DNA of 64,000 nt from RECM01 sp047921215. GTDB taxonomy: Bacteria; Bacteroidota; Rhodothermia; Balneolales; Cyclonatronaceae. The stretch spans positions 1 to 64,000 of the forward strand of contig JBLRWO010000022.1 of assembly GCA_047921215.1 (NCBI GenBank), written 5' to 3'. A model generated the notes under the pieces. It did not search any database, was not told where the DNA came from, and saw only the letters and a list, made by a program, of their open reading frames with translations. This document shows, piece after piece, positions 1 through 9,364 of the stretch. Made by a program: the position numbers and the translations under genes. Position 1 is the first letter of the stretch, and each line of letters opens with the position of its first letter.

Positions 1-148
1 CGATACCCGCCAGGTAACTGGTGTGTGCCAGTATTTTTACGGTTTTCCTCTCCCCTGCAAAGGCAAAGAGAACCATGCCGATCAGCCACAACACGATGGC
101 AGCAATGGTAAAGAGGGTCGGATCAACAGGCAGCATGTAAGTGGTCAT
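1..148 (-). CDS. ccsA: Cytochrome c biogenesis protein CcsA, N-terminal fragment
   Basis: The gene runs off the left edge; only the first 49 residues are present. They begin MTTYMLPVDPTLF and hold one hydrophobic segment (about residues 12-29) before a short basic loop, as at the start of CcsA/CcmC-like haem handling proteins. The ATG overlaps the stop of resB in an ATGA, so the two are translationally coupled. In system II cytochrome c maturation ResB and CcsA form the membrane complex that exports haem and attaches it to CXXCH motifs. Sitting behind nrfHA, the pair would serve the nine haems of the nitrite reductase. The identity rests mainly on position next to resB, since the tryptophan-rich haem-binding motif lies outside the window. 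Confidence 0.7.
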   Translation of the reverse strand, partial: MTTYMLPVDPTLFTIAAIVLWLIGMVLFAFAGERKTVKILAHTSYLAGI

Positions 149-1536
149 TGTTTCGGTTCTCCTTTTCCGTCACCGGATTCGCCATCGGCGGGTTCTGTAT
201 CCTTGCCCGGCGACTTCGAATAGACCGAATCGGCGGAATCTGGCGCATTGCCCGGCGACTTGATGTCGGCCGACCCGGCGGGTTCGGGTGCCTTGCCCAG
301 CGACATCAGATAGACCGATCCGAAAAGCAGCATGAAAATTCCGGTGTAGACCACCGGCAGCCAGGGGTCTCGGATTACCTCGATTACCGAAGTGGGCGAC
401 CACTTGCCGAAGCGGTCGTCGTAGCTGTACTGATAGAGTTTCCACCCTGCGGCACTGTAGGGCTTGTTCACTTCGATCACGATCTCTTTAACATCCCCTG
501 ATTTGGTGTAGAGTACCACATCCGAACTGTAATGGCTGGCCTGAGGGATGGTCATGGCCAGGGCATGATCGTAGTCGAGCGGCAATGTCTGATGAGCGTA
601 CAGAAAACTGCCGCAAGTGATCCAGCCCTCACGGACCTTTCCCTCCGCATTCGTAGCGCGTACCAGTGCCGATGGCGGCGCGCCGGCATCCATAACCGGC
701 TCGAAACGATCACCGATTTTGCCCGACATGCCGTGGAATTCAAGTATTTCAACATCCCAGCCCGTTAGCATGCCCCGATTCCCCGGCCCGATTTCAAACA
801 TTTCGCCAAGTACTGACGGTACGATGCGCCTTGTCTCCTGCTCTATAACAGTGACCTTGGGATTGTACTCCTCCATGTTGAAATTACGCAGTTGCATGGC
901 CAGGGGCATTTCAACCGGATGACCGTGCCTGTCCTGTGCCATCCAGACAATCTCGCCGTCGTATAGCTCCATGGTATAACGCTGCAGATCGGCACTACCC
1001 AGCAGGCCCGCCATCAGTGCCACATACAGCCCGGCGTGGTTCAGGAAGAAACCGATGTTCCGGCCCCTGAACGGGATGAAGCGCTTCAGGGTGGCCATTC
1101 CCAACGATGCCAGAAAGAAGACCATGGCCAGCAGGAACGGCCAGGAGCTGGTCATGTTGGAAAGGCCCAGTTTCTGCACCCAGGCAGGATTTTGAGCATC
1201 CTCCTGCAGGGTAAAGCCCATCACTATTACCAGGAAGGTGACCAGGGCGATGGATGTGATGGCTGCAGGTACTCTCGACAACCAGTTCACGGGAACGCTT
1301 TTCCGGAAAAAAATCCAGGCTGCGATCAATATCACCGTAAAACCTGTGCCAGTGTAGATATTGACCGGCCAGGAAAGAGCCTCCGTACCAAGCCCCCCGG
1401 TAATCATCTGCAGGATCAGGCCGGTTACCAGCAGGCCAAGAGCCATGAACAAACCCTCGGTGAAGCCCCAGGGGCCGACCCAGACCGGTTTTTTTATACG
1501 TCTGTTTTCATCCATTTTTATGCCGATTACATTCAT
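145..1536 (-). CDS. resB: ResB-like cytochrome c biogenesis protein
   Basis: A 463-residue membrane protein of the ResB/Ccs1 family, partner of CcsA in system II cytochrome c maturation. Hydrophobic segments are seen near residues 26-48, 56-76, 90-110, 130-150 and 165-188; a periplasmic domain of about 200 residues follows, then a last membrane segment near 395-415. The periplasmic part carries the typical ResB pattern including 'NKPYSAAGWKLYQYSYD'. The C-terminal 50 residues are a hydrophilic tail made of three 15-residue repeats, not part of the family core. A second in-frame ATG (base 1515, MDENRRIKK) is an equally likely start. It is third in the nrfH-nrfA-resB-ccsA cluster, 158 bases after nrfA, and overlaps ccsA by four bases. 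Confidence 0.85.
   Translation of the reverse strand: MNVIGIKMDENRRIKKPVWVGPWGFTEGLFMALGLLVTGLILQMITGGLGTEALSWPVNIYTGTGFTVILIAAWIFFRKSVPVNWLSRVPAAITSIALVTFLVIVMGFTLQEDAQNPAWVQKLGLSNMTSSWPFLLAMVFFLASLGMATLKRFIPFRGRNIGFFLNHAGLYVALMAGLLGSADLQRYTMELYDGEIVWMAQDRHGHPVEMPLAMQLRNFNMEEYNPKVTVIEQETRRIVPSVLGEMFEIGPGNRGMLTGWDVEILEFHGMSGKIGDRFEPVMDAGAPPSALVRATNAEGKVREGWITCGSFLYAHQTLPLDYDHALAMTIPQASHYSSDVVLYTKSGDVKEIVIEVNKPYSAAGWKLYQYSYDDRFGKWSPTSVIEVIRDPWLPVVYTGIFMLLFGSVYLMSLGKAPEPAGSADIKSPGNAPDSADSVYSKSPGKDTEPADGESGDGKGEPKQ
169..303 (-). repeat. Three 45-bp tandem repeats inside the resB tail
   Basis: Three in-phase 45-base units (259-303, 214-258, 169-213 on the minus strand) encode the 15-residue repeats SLGKAPEPAGSADIK, SPGNAPDSADSVYSK and SPGKDTEPADGESGD. 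The DNA core TTGCCC(A/G)GCGAC recurs exactly every 45 bases on the plus strand. The repeats lie after the last membrane segment, so they form a Pro/Ala/Ser/Asp-rich extension of ResB. The divergence between units suggests an old duplication. Confidence 0.75.
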
Positions 1537-1694
1537 TTATTGGATCCGGACGGGCCGGTTCTGACCGAAGTCTCAGGTTACAGTTTGCTGAATACTGGTT
1601 GAAGATTATTGCGTGCTGATTGCAGTATCAGTAATCGTTTAAACAGGCTGCGGGCTTGAATACTGCCATGCAGACTTGCAGGTCCGGTTTAATA

Positions 1695-3224
1695 TCATTC
1701 TATATAAGATCCCTCATGATCCGGGTCACTTCTCTGTTCATCCCACCGCTGTTGCCGTTCGGCGGTTTTTCTCAGCCATTCGGGCACCACTTGTGTGAGG
1801 AACCGTTCTTTATTGGATTCAAGCTGTTCCAGATCGATTCCTATATAAGTCTGCGCCTTCTCTTTTGTCGATACATCCGGGAGGGGTACTTCGCCGGTAA
1901 AGCCCAGTTCAACCAGCACGGCCGTTATCTTTCTTCGTGCTTCATGGGCCAGGTCGAGACCGTTGCCGATGGTGCGGGCCAGCTCAAGCGGGGCATGGAA
2001 GGAGCCTCCGTGGGTTGCGGCCGCATAGTCCCACCGCCACTGGGCATGGCGGATCAGGTGCAGCGCCTCCCGCATCTGATCTTCCGTTGCGCCCTGTTTC
2101 CATGCAAATTCAGCTTCGAGATGTGTTTTTACCAGTACATCTTCCAGTTTGGTACGTATTTCATACACCATATCCTGACGGTCGTATACATTGCGGATCA
2201 GCTCGGCTTCGCTCTGGCGATGGCAGGTCTGACAGGCCGCCGCGATATTGTTCAGCGGACTCTGGATCTTGTGATCCGAAAATTTCATGCCGCCTTCCGA
2301 CTTGTAGGGCATATGACAGTCGGCACAGGAGACCCCTCGCTGATAGTGAATGCCCGTGGTGAATACCTCATAGTCGGGGTGCTGGGCCTTGATCATCGGG
2401 GCTTTACTGAGCGGATGAATCCAGTCGGCAAATTCGCGCTGATCATAATAGCGGGCCATGTCTTCGGCGGTCATGCCCTCATCCCAGGGGAATACCAGGT
2501 AGTTATCCTTTCCGAAATAATACTCAACATGGCACTGGGCACATGTAAGCGACCTCATTTCCTGATGCGAGAAACCTGATACATCCTGACCCATGCGCTC
2601 AAATGTTTCGGCAAGGGCCGGAAGTGCGATCTTCAGGCTCATGTCTTCGGCCTCATGACAACTCGCACAGTTGATCGGGTTGGCAATTTCGTGGCCGGTA
2701 TCCGAGAGCATCTGACCGTAAAAGTCACCCGGACCAATATCATCCATCACACGCACCACATCAGGACTTTTACAGGTCCAGCAGGTTGCCGGCATGGGAC
2801 CATCGCCGGGATTCATCGGGGCACCGGTCCGCAGGGTTTCACGTACATCTTGTACGGAGTAGTAGTGCCCTCTCGACAGGTTGTAATCCCGGGAGAAGCC
2901 GTAACCGGCAAACAGGATCACCATCCTCGGATTGTTTGCCAGCAGGTCGCGGCGCTGCGATCCCAGGTATTTGCTCCTGAAAGTAGTGTCGCTCATCTGC
3001 GCATAGGTGTTGAACTGCCGCGGGAAATAACGTCCCCATGCTTCTGCCCTGGGATCGAGCGGATCGATGTCGGTAGTGGTGGCATAGGCAAATTCACCCG
3101 CAGTGCGGCGCTCCACGATCGAGTAGGTGAGTACTCCCAGCAGGAAAACGATGATCATGGTTGCGATGAAGAGCACCCAGCCGAGCCAGGGTCTGTGTTT
3201 GATGCGGTCGCCAATGGTTTTCAT
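1695..3224 (-). CDS. nrfA: Ammonia-forming cytochrome c nitrite reductase, catalytic subunit NrfA
   Basis: NrfA reduces nitrite to ammonium with six electrons in the periplasm. The 509-residue product has the diagnostic lysine-ligated haem motif CWTCK (148-152) and four CXXCH motifs: CASCH 186-190, CAQCH 228-232, CADCH 300-304 and CQTCH 331-335. Candidate active-site residues are Arg112 (GFSRDYN), the tyrosine in VEYYF (about 235) and His282 in KAQHPDYE; the K-x-Q-H stretch also fits the calcium site. The N-terminus has one uncleaved-looking membrane segment (14-36) rather than a clear signal peptide, so the enzyme is probably membrane anchored. It follows nrfH by 19 bases, which matches the NrfHA complex fed by menaquinol. 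Confidence 0.97.
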   Translation of the reverse strand: MKTIGDRIKHRPWLGWVLFIATMIIVFLLGVLTYSIVERRTAGEFAYATTTDIDPLDPRAEAWGRYFPRQFNTYAQMSDTTFRSKYLGSQRRDLLANNPRMVILFAGYGFSRDYNLSRGHYYSVQDVRETLRTGAPMNPGDGPMPATCWTCKSPDVVRVMDDIGPGDFYGQMLSDTGHEIANPINCASCHEAEDMSLKIALPALAETFERMGQDVSGFSHQEMRSLTCAQCHVEYYFGKDNYLVFPWDEGMTAEDMARYYDQREFADWIHPLSKAPMIKAQHPDYEVFTTGIHYQRGVSCADCHMPYKSEGGMKFSDHKIQSPLNNIAAACQTCHRQSEAELIRNVYDRQDMVYEIRTKLEDVLVKTHLEAEFAWKQGATEDQMREALHLIRHAQWRWDYAAATHGGSFHAPLELARTIGNGLDLAHEARRKITAVLVELGFTGEVPLPDVSTKEKAQTYIGIDLEQLESNKERFLTQVVPEWLRKTAERQQRWDEQRSDPDHEGSYIE

Positions 3225-3243
3225 AGCTTTGGTGAATTTGGTT

Positions 3244-3834
3244 TTATCGGTTGGTAATCGTCTTCAGCCACTCAGGCATGGGAGACTGCGGTACCGGTAC
3301 GCGGGCATTTGGTACGGCCGCTGCCGACCGCACTGTTCCGTGCGGCACATCGCGGTGGCAGTCCCAGCAGAGCCGCCCCTCACCCTTCTGAACCTGGTCA
3401 AAACTCACACTTCCCGCTGTAACGTGCTGGTTGGTATGATCGTGGCACCGCTGGCAGTTGGCCTGTACTGCCCGCTGGCCTGCCTCATGCATGATGATGG
3501 GATCGGGTGTGGTGTTCAGGGTAAATATGGTGGCATGACGCAGCCCGTCCTGGGCTTTAAATACATAGTGTTTGAAGATATTGTCCTGCGGGACATGGCA
3601 ATCGTTACAGGTGGCATGCTCCCGGTGGGAACTATGAAACCAGGTCGCGTATTGCGGGCCCATCACATGACAGTTTACACAGGTTGCGGGATTGTCTGAC
3701 ATATAACTCACCGCATTTGAAACAACCAGCGCATACGCAGCAAGGCCGGCAAAGGCCCCCGAAAGTACAAATACCGGGATTCGCCAGTTTTCAGGCGGAG
3801 TGATGTACCGGATAAATCTTCTGATGCGTTTCAT
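3244..3834 (-). CDS. nrfH: Cytochrome c nitrite reductase small subunit NrfH (menaquinol dehydrogenase)
   Basis: A 196-residue tetrahaem cytochrome of the NapC/NirT family that takes electrons from menaquinol and passes them to NrfA. One N-terminal membrane anchor (about 17-40) is followed by CVNCH (52-56), CNDCH (76-80), CQRCH (127-131) and CWDCH (156-160). The first motif reads CVNCHVM; a methionine two residues after the histidine is the unusual haem-1 ligand known in NrfH. It is the first gene of the cluster, so the promoter should lie in the AT-rich stretch upstream of base 3835. Confidence 0.95.
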   Translation of the reverse strand: MKRIRRFIRYITPPENWRIPVFVLSGAFAGLAAYALVVSNAVSYMSDNPATCVNCHVMGPQYATWFHSSHREHATCNDCHVPQDNIFKHYVFKAQDGLRHATIFTLNTTPDPIIMHEAGQRAVQANCQRCHDHTNQHVTAGSVSFDQVQKGEGRLCWDCHRDVPHGTVRSAAAVPNARVPVPQSPMPEWLKTITNR

Positions 3835-4221
3835 CAGGTTTCGGTTTTAAGAGTCTTTAAGCTATTAAAATAGATTGCCTGAGTGAGCTTTTTTAATTTA
3901 AGTGCTGGTAATTGGATTTAGTACGGAAATAATAACTCCGGAAGGCACCCGTCAATAATTATAATAACGAAGTTATAAAATAGAATACTTTGCTTCAACC
4001 CGGAAAATGTAAAATTCAAAGGCCTTGTTACTGCATAGCGAAAAGCGGGCATTTTCAGTTGATGACTTGCCCTCCATCCCCGATATTACAATATGAAATC
4101 GACCGGGAACACCGCAGATCTGGTCGTTCATCGTTTTTTAAATTCCAAAACAGTTATATCTGCCGGTAGCTGCCCTTTGGCGGCGAGCGTTTTCACTGCC
4201 CGACAGATTCGTAACCGATAC
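3835..4221. promoter_or_regulatory. Divergent intergenic region between nrfH and the ferric-reductase-like gene
   Basis: About 390 AT-rich bases separate two divergent genes and should hold both promoters. A 13-base inverted repeat, ATAACGAAGTTAT (3964-3976, 5-bp arms around GAA), is the best operator candidate; it lies about 130 bases upstream of the nrfH start. I saw no clear FNR/CRP box (TTGAT-N4-ATCAA) and assign no regulator. The part from 4093 to 4221 is open in frame with the downstream gene but reads as non-conserved sequence, so it is treated as leader. Confidence 0.35.
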
Positions 4222-5556
4222 ATGAAAAACAAAGCAACATTTATATCCAGCGCCGCACTATGGTCGGTTCTCTTCATTGTACTTGTCGCCGCACCATTGT
4301 TTCTTGCCTCAATTGGTCATGAGGGTGAATACCGCGGTTTCTGGATTGAATTCGGCGTAGGGCTCGGCTTCGTCGGCCTGGCCATGATGGGGTTGCAATT
4401 CATGCTCACTGCACGAAGTGGCAAGATCGGTGCTCCATTCGGTATCGACGAGCTGCTGCAATTTCATGCTCAGGCCGGCTATATCGCCTATTTTTTTATA
4501 ATTGCGCACTTCACGATACTCCTATTCGCCAACCCGGCCTGGCTCGACTGGCTCAATCCGGCCGACAGTTTTATCAGGGCACTGGCATTGGGCACCGTCA
4601 TCATTCTGCTTACCGCACTTATCGTATTTACCAGATGGATCGACAAACTGGGCATCCCCTACGAGTGGTGGCGGGCCTCGCACGGGCTGCTCGCGTTTCT
4701 GATCCTGTTTATCGGATTGGTTCACACCCTGCAGGTTGCCCATTATGTTACCGAGTTGTGGCAACAGGTAGTCTGGACCGGCATGACCACTGGATCAATG
4801 GCATTTCTGGTACATACCAGGGTATGGAGGCCATATCAGAGTTCAAAACGACCCTACCGGGTTTTGTCGTTGAAAAAAGAGGCTGATGAAACCTGGTCGG
4901 TTGAACTTGAAGCCGACGGACACGATGGAATCCCCTTCACAGCCGGGCAGTTCGCCTGGGTTACATTCGGTAATAATGCATGGAAAATTCGTCAGCATCC
5001 GTTCACTTTCTCCTCAAGCGCTGCACATCCCCGTGTAATCCGGTTTACCATAAAAGAACTCGGCGATTTCACTTCCGAAATCGGAAATCTTAAGCCCGGA
5101 ACCAAAGCCTTCCTGGAAGGACCTTATGGCAATTTCATTCTCGATTCAAGTTCTTCTAAACACAATTTTTTCATTGTCGGCGGCATAGGCATCACCCCGG
5201 TCATGAGTATACTTGAAACGAAGAAAGATCTGGAAGACCCCCGCAAATCCACTCTCATCTACGGCACACCCGACCTGGACCAGACGCCCTTTATGGACGA
5301 ACTCAGAGCCCTTGCGGCACATGCCGAAGTGGATCTGGCGGTGATTCATGTGCTGGAGGAACCTCCCGAGGGCTGGGACGGGGAAACCGGGCTCATTACC
5401 GACAAACTGCTTGAACGATATACACCCGATGCCGTAGACGAGTATGAATACTACGTGTGCGGTCCTCCGCCTATGATGGATGTCGCCGAAAAAACCCTGC
5501 GCGGCTGGGGTGTACCGGTTTACAAAATACACTCCGAACGATTCAATATCGTATAA
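4222..5556 (+). CDS. Ferric-reductase-like transmembrane flavoprotein (FRD/NOX-like)
   Basis: About 444 residues: an N-terminal ferric-reductase-like membrane domain with roughly six hydrophobic segments (residues 5 to about 210) carrying histidines suited to haem b, then a ferredoxin-reductase-like cytosolic half. That half shows RQHPFTFSS (FAD binding), GGIGITPVMS (NAD(P)H binding) and YYVCGPPPMMD near the C-terminus. It should move electrons from NAD(P)H through FAD and haem across the membrane to iron or another acceptor. The ATG at 4222 (MKNKATF) is chosen because it sits directly before the first membrane segment; an ATG at 4093 would add 43 residues with no family resemblance. The acceptor cannot be read from the sequence. 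Confidence 0.85.
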   Translation: MKNKATFISSAALWSVLFIVLVAAPLFLASIGHEGEYRGFWIEFGVGLGFVGLAMMGLQFMLTARSGKIGAPFGIDELLQFHAQAGYIAYFFIIAHFTILLFANPAWLDWLNPADSFIRALALGTVIILLTALIVFTRWIDKLGIPYEWWRASHGLLAFLILFIGLVHTLQVAHYVTELWQQVVWTGMTTGSMAFLVHTRVWRPYQSSKRPYRVLSLKKEADETWSVELEADGHDGIPFTAGQFAWVTFGNNAWKIRQHPFTFSSSAAHPRVIRFTIKELGDFTSEIGNLKPGTKAFLEGPYGNFILDSSSSKHNFFIVGGIGITPVMSILETKKDLEDPRKSTLIYGTPDLDQTPFMDELRALAAHAEVDLAVIHVLEEPPEGWDGETGLITDKLLERYTPDAVDEYEYYVCGPPPMMDVAEKTLRGWGVPVYKIHSERFNIV

Positions 5557-5566
5557 ACCCACTGTT

Positions 5567-5650
5567 ATGCTGCACCTGTATATCCGCCGCCTGGCCATAC
5601 TGATCGCACTGCTTCTCCTGATCGCCATCGCATTTTTCGCCATGCCATGA
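5567..5650 (+). CDS. Possible 27-residue single-span membrane peptide
   Basis: Ten bases after the flavoprotein gene a short frame encodes MLHLYIRRLAILIALLLLI and ends in AIAFFAMP. It has a basic start and one strongly hydrophobic segment of about 18 residues. Tight spacing behind the membrane flavoprotein and the amphipathic layout are consistent with a small accessory subunit, but short hydrophobic frames also arise by chance. No Shine-Dalgarno site is obvious. Confidence 0.35.
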   Translation: MLHLYIRRLAILIALLLLIAIAFFAMP

Positions 5651-5811
5651 AATTAACAGAATGCCATCTGACCAAAATTGGGACCAGTATGAATCGGTAA
5701 TGTCCGATCCAGGTCGGTTCGGTACAGTCAGGTATGATTCGACTCTATCGGGGGAACCATATCAGGTATAATACCACCGGATGTAATCTGACCTGCAATA
5801 TTCCTGCACGA

Positions 5812-8265
5812 TCAGAAATCGCAGTGCATGTGTTGTGGCCCGGTTTCTCCGCTGCCTATCGGCGCGCCCGGTGGTGTATAGGGAGCGGATGGGGCGGAGA
5901 ATGTGAGCGTTTCTTTTTTGTATTGATCAACCAGCCCTGCCATATAGCTGAAATGGGCCTTCCAGACAACCTCTCGTGCTGATTGCTGCCTGCGCATCAT
6001 TTCGGTCTTCAGGTTATCGAGCATCATCCCAGATACCGCCCGCACATCGGGAGCTGCTTGTTCATTGCCTGCCAGAATAAGCAGGTTGCGCAATACAGCC
6101 ATATTCACAGCCCGCTGTACCAGTCCGTTGTAGCCATCCTGGTGTGCGGCCAGTATTGTTTTGCCCAATACCGCATCTATAACCGTATCAAGACCGGGTA
6201 AACCGGCACTCCTGGCGGATTGATTGATCAGCCTGGATGCCCGCTGTGGATTGAATATAAGCGATGCCGAATGGTCGGCGGCCATCTCGGCCATCGCAAC
6301 AGGATCGAGTACCGGGGTGGTGTAGCCCCTGAACTGTTCCCGAGTGTTAGGCACTCCGATTGGATTGGGAGGAATCAGATTAAGGATGTGTTCGGGCAGG
6401 GCAAGTACATCGGGCTCTAGTGTGCGGAGCAAGGCATCAAGCGCCGCCCGCTGAACCTGCGCACCAACAACATCAGGGCCCGGCTGGCCATCACCCCGCA
6501 AGCTGTAGGCATAGTCAACCCCGCCGATCAGCTTCACAGTGGCTTCAGCCTGATAGCGGTGAAACAGATAAACCGGTACCAGCACATTTTCAAGGTCCGA
6601 CATGGGCCGGCCCATTCGGATGTTCCGCTCACCGAACCGGGCAAGTGCCGCTTTCCTGATATCGAGGATGTGACCAAGCTGGGCAACCACGTCGGACCCA
6701 TACTCCCAGAGGTGTGCGGCCGGATGCGATCCTCCGGACGGCCGTGCAACCTCATCCGACAGATAGAGCAGTCCCATATCGATGGTACCGCGGAGAATAT
6801 TCTCCAGGGCTTCATCTTCATCAACATCTTCCGGAAAATGCTGATATCCGTACAGAACAGCGCGTTTGTCCCACTCACCGATTCCAATATCATAGGCGTT
6901 TTCAAGGCTCAGTGTGCCGTCGGGCTGCAGTGTGGCCATGGGATGGGGGTAATCCATGACAGAAGCCAGATCGTTAATACTGGCCGCGAAATTATGCGCG
7001 ATACCAAGTGTGTGACCGACTTCGTGCGCCGACAGCTGGCGGATGCGGTCGAGGGCCATTTCAAGCATTTGAGGATCGGGATCCACCCCCTCTTCGTACG
7101 GTGCAAGCAGCCCCTCGGCGATGAGGTAATCCTGCCGCACCCGCAGCGATCCAAGCAGCACATTCCCCTTAATGATTTCACCGGTTCGCGGATCCACCAC
7201 CGACGATCCGTACGACCAGCCGCGTGTGGAGCGGTGTACCCAGTTGATCACGTTATAGCGTACATCCAGCGGATGGGCATCGGCTGGCAGTACTTCCACG
7301 CGGAAGGCATCCCTGTAACCGGCCGCCTCGAACGCTTCAGCCCACCAGCGCGCCCCTTCGAGCAGCGCCGTTCGCACAGGTTCGGGGGTACCGTTGTCAA
7401 GATAATAGACAATAGGTTCAACCGCTTCGCTCACTTCAGCCGCAGGATCCTTCTTTTCAAGCCGGTGCCGTCTGATATAGCGCCTGTGGAAGTCGCCGCC
7501 GATCGGGGCGCTGTAATCCTGATAGCTCAACGGGAAATAACCTGACCGCGGATCGAATCTGCGCGGTTTGTAACCGTCGTCGGGTAGGGCCACAAAGGAA
7601 TGGTGCTGCCTCACGGTTACCGATTCGGGCGTGGGCGCAACCGAACGGAGCCATCCGCCCGCCCCTGTTCCGGTAAACGTGAGAAGGGTTTCAAATTCTG
7701 TGTTGAGGGGAAAATTGAACGTGCCCGGCAGATAGATGGCCGACCGGGATTTGTCGACCGAATAGGTGCCCTGATTCGTTGAACGGAGCCGGGCAGTAAC
7801 CCCGTGGGCATCCTGCATCAGAAAATCGGTGGCATCGACGAGAACGCGCCTGCCTTCGGCCGCCTCCACATCAAAACCGAACAACACCGACCGGGCAAAC
7901 GCTTCTTCAACCGACTTCCTCTCCAGATCATTATCAGATGAGGCCCGGTAGTCATAATTCGGCTGAATCATCAGCACTTTCGGCCCCACACGTACAAATT
8001 TGACGACCCGTGTGTTGCCGAGTTGACTGCGGTCCAGGCCGATATCGTTGGATCCAACACCGGCCGCCAGGGAATTAACATAGATGAACTCCTCGTTCAG
8101 CTTGTCGATCTCCAGCCAGATTTTGCCAGCATCGTCATCCCACCAGAAATTGAAAAAACCTTCGTACTTATCCATCCCCGCTGTTTTTTCGGTGACGGAG
8201 GGCTGAGAAAACGCAATTGTCAGGTGCAAAAATAGTACAGCTGTGGTTATCAGGCAGTATTTCAT
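5812..8265 (-). CDS. Secreted zinc-dependent metalloprotease (DUF5117/DUF4953 family)
   Basis: An 817-residue predicted secreted protease. A signal peptide (1-20) ends at IAFSQPS. The N-terminal third matches the DUF5117 type; the central part contains the metzincin zinc motif HEVGHTLGIAHN with His414, Glu415, His418 and His424, and a Met-turn SVMDYP at about 436-441. The C-terminal part is the DUF4953-type region. Proteins with this layout are common in Bacteroidota and are annotated only as zinc-dependent metalloproteases; the substrate is unknown. It stands alone on the minus strand with about 200 bases of leader. No missing active-site residue was noticed. Confidence 0.9.
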   Translation of the reverse strand: MKYCLITTAVLFLHLTIAFSQPSVTEKTAGMDKYEGFFNFWWDDDAGKIWLEIDKLNEEFIYVNSLAAGVGSNDIGLDRSQLGNTRVVKFVRVGPKVLMIQPNYDYRASSDNDLERKSVEEAFARSVLFGFDVEAAEGRRVLVDATDFLMQDAHGVTARLRSTNQGTYSVDKSRSAIYLPGTFNFPLNTEFETLLTFTGTGAGGWLRSVAPTPESVTVRQHHSFVALPDDGYKPRRFDPRSGYFPLSYQDYSAPIGGDFHRRYIRRHRLEKKDPAAEVSEAVEPIVYYLDNGTPEPVRTALLEGARWWAEAFEAAGYRDAFRVEVLPADAHPLDVRYNVINWVHRSTRGWSYGSSVVDPRTGEIIKGNVLLGSLRVRQDYLIAEGLLAPYEEGVDPDPQMLEMALDRIRQLSAHEVGHTLGIAHNFAASINDLASVMDYPHPMATLQPDGTLSLENAYDIGIGEWDKRAVLYGYQHFPEDVDEDEALENILRGTIDMGLLYLSDEVARPSGGSHPAAHLWEYGSDVVAQLGHILDIRKAALARFGERNIRMGRPMSDLENVLVPVYLFHRYQAEATVKLIGGVDYAYSLRGDGQPGPDVVGAQVQRAALDALLRTLEPDVLALPEHILNLIPPNPIGVPNTREQFRGYTTPVLDPVAMAEMAADHSASLIFNPQRASRLINQSARSAGLPGLDTVIDAVLGKTILAAHQDGYNGLVQRAVNMAVLRNLLILAGNEQAAPDVRAVSGMMLDNLKTEMMRRQQSAREVVWKAHFSYMAGLVDQYKKETLTFSAPSAPYTPPGAPIGSGETGPQHMHCDF

Positions 8266-8466
8266 GATTGATTCCGGTTTGGTTTCAGGGTGTTTGAATA
8301 AATGGAATTATCAGGGATTATGGAAGCGCAATTTTATGCTGGACATCCTTGGGGCATCGGTCAGGGTATAGGCATAACTGAACCTCACACTCCAGGATTT
8401 TTTGCACGATGATTATGCCTGATTACGCATAAGCCAGGTATGAGATACAACTAGGTAATGGAGCTG

Positions 8467-9177
8467 TCAGTTTACAATCTTGACCCGCACCAAACCCGTG
8501 TGCCTCCAGATGAAATACCCGATCCCGGCAAGGATACAGCTGGCCGCCGGTACATACAGGGCCTCCATGCCACCAACGCGGTACCCGAGGGCTCCGGCTA
8601 CCCCTCCCGTGAAAAAACCGGCAAGAATAAAGATCAGCAGCATGATTCTCAAAAAGCGGAATTCACGATGCCTGATCCAGTGTCCGATCATTATCCCGAT
8701 ATCGGTTATGATGCCCGTCATATGTGTTGTTCGAATAATCATGCCATAATAACTGCTGGCCATCGCATTCTGCACACCACAGGCCATGGCTGCCAGTGGC
8801 ACACCCATCGGTTCATTCTGTGCAAGCAGCCAGGCCGATGCCCCGATTAGAAGTCCCTCAATTACCAGCGTAATTCCGTACCTCCGACCCGGTATGAGCC
8901 TCTTTCCACCTATCAGGATGCCCGACAAAACGGCACCAGCCAGAAATCCGGCCACGATGTAGAGAATAAACAGCAGGTCGACGGCATCTCTGGCATCCAC
9001 ATCCCTGCTCAGCCGGGCAACCGCTCCGGTCATGTGGCTTACCGGCACTTCAAAATACCCCAGCAGGCAGATGTTGACGAATCCGGCAATTCCGGCCAAA
9101 AAGAATCCACCCGTGAAAACCCATGCCCGTTCACTTGCCTTCGGCCGCATTTCATATGTATAGGGGTATACTTGCAT
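8467..9177 (-). CDS. YoaK/DUF1275 family membrane protein
   Basis: A 236-residue protein with about six hydrophobic segments and the DUF1275 signature features: an early GGFFLAGIAGFVNICLLG segment, SHMTGAVARLS near residue 47, and GVQNAMASSYYGM followed by RTTHMTGIITDIG in the middle. Members are inner-membrane proteins of unknown transport or structural role. The 187 bases between this start and the downstream end of the FBPase gene show nothing distinctive. Confidence 0.85.
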   Translation of the reverse strand: MQVYPYTYEMRPKASERAWVFTGGFFLAGIAGFVNICLLGYFEVPVSHMTGAVARLSRDVDARDAVDLLFILYIVAGFLAGAVLSGILIGGKRLIPGRRYGITLVIEGLLIGASAWLLAQNEPMGVPLAAMACGVQNAMASSYYGMIIRTTHMTGIITDIGIMIGHWIRHREFRFLRIMLLIFILAGFFTGGVAGALGYRVGGMEALYVPAASCILAGIGYFIWRHTGLVRVKIVN

Positions 9178-9364
9178 TGCTTCAGTACACTGCCTGTTGA
9201 TCGGTTGCGGTTCTGATCACAGTGATTTCAAATCGCGCAGGAATATACACTTGCCGGGCGGCTATGTACAAATTTCAACTTTGAATATGTATCACCGGCA
9301 CCTGAGTATATCAAACCTGTGCCTGGTTAATTCAAACCGATACCACTTTAAATCCGTATATCCG

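Noticed and set aside
1036..1602. Long plus-strand frame opposite resB (188 codons)
   Set aside because: Composition is that of the antisense of a membrane protein gene; the minus-strand ResB reading has clear family motifs.
3964..3976. Resemblance of ATAACGAAGTTAT to a loxP arm
   Set aside because: The similarity covers only part of one arm and there is no second arm or spacer; it is treated as a simple palindrome.
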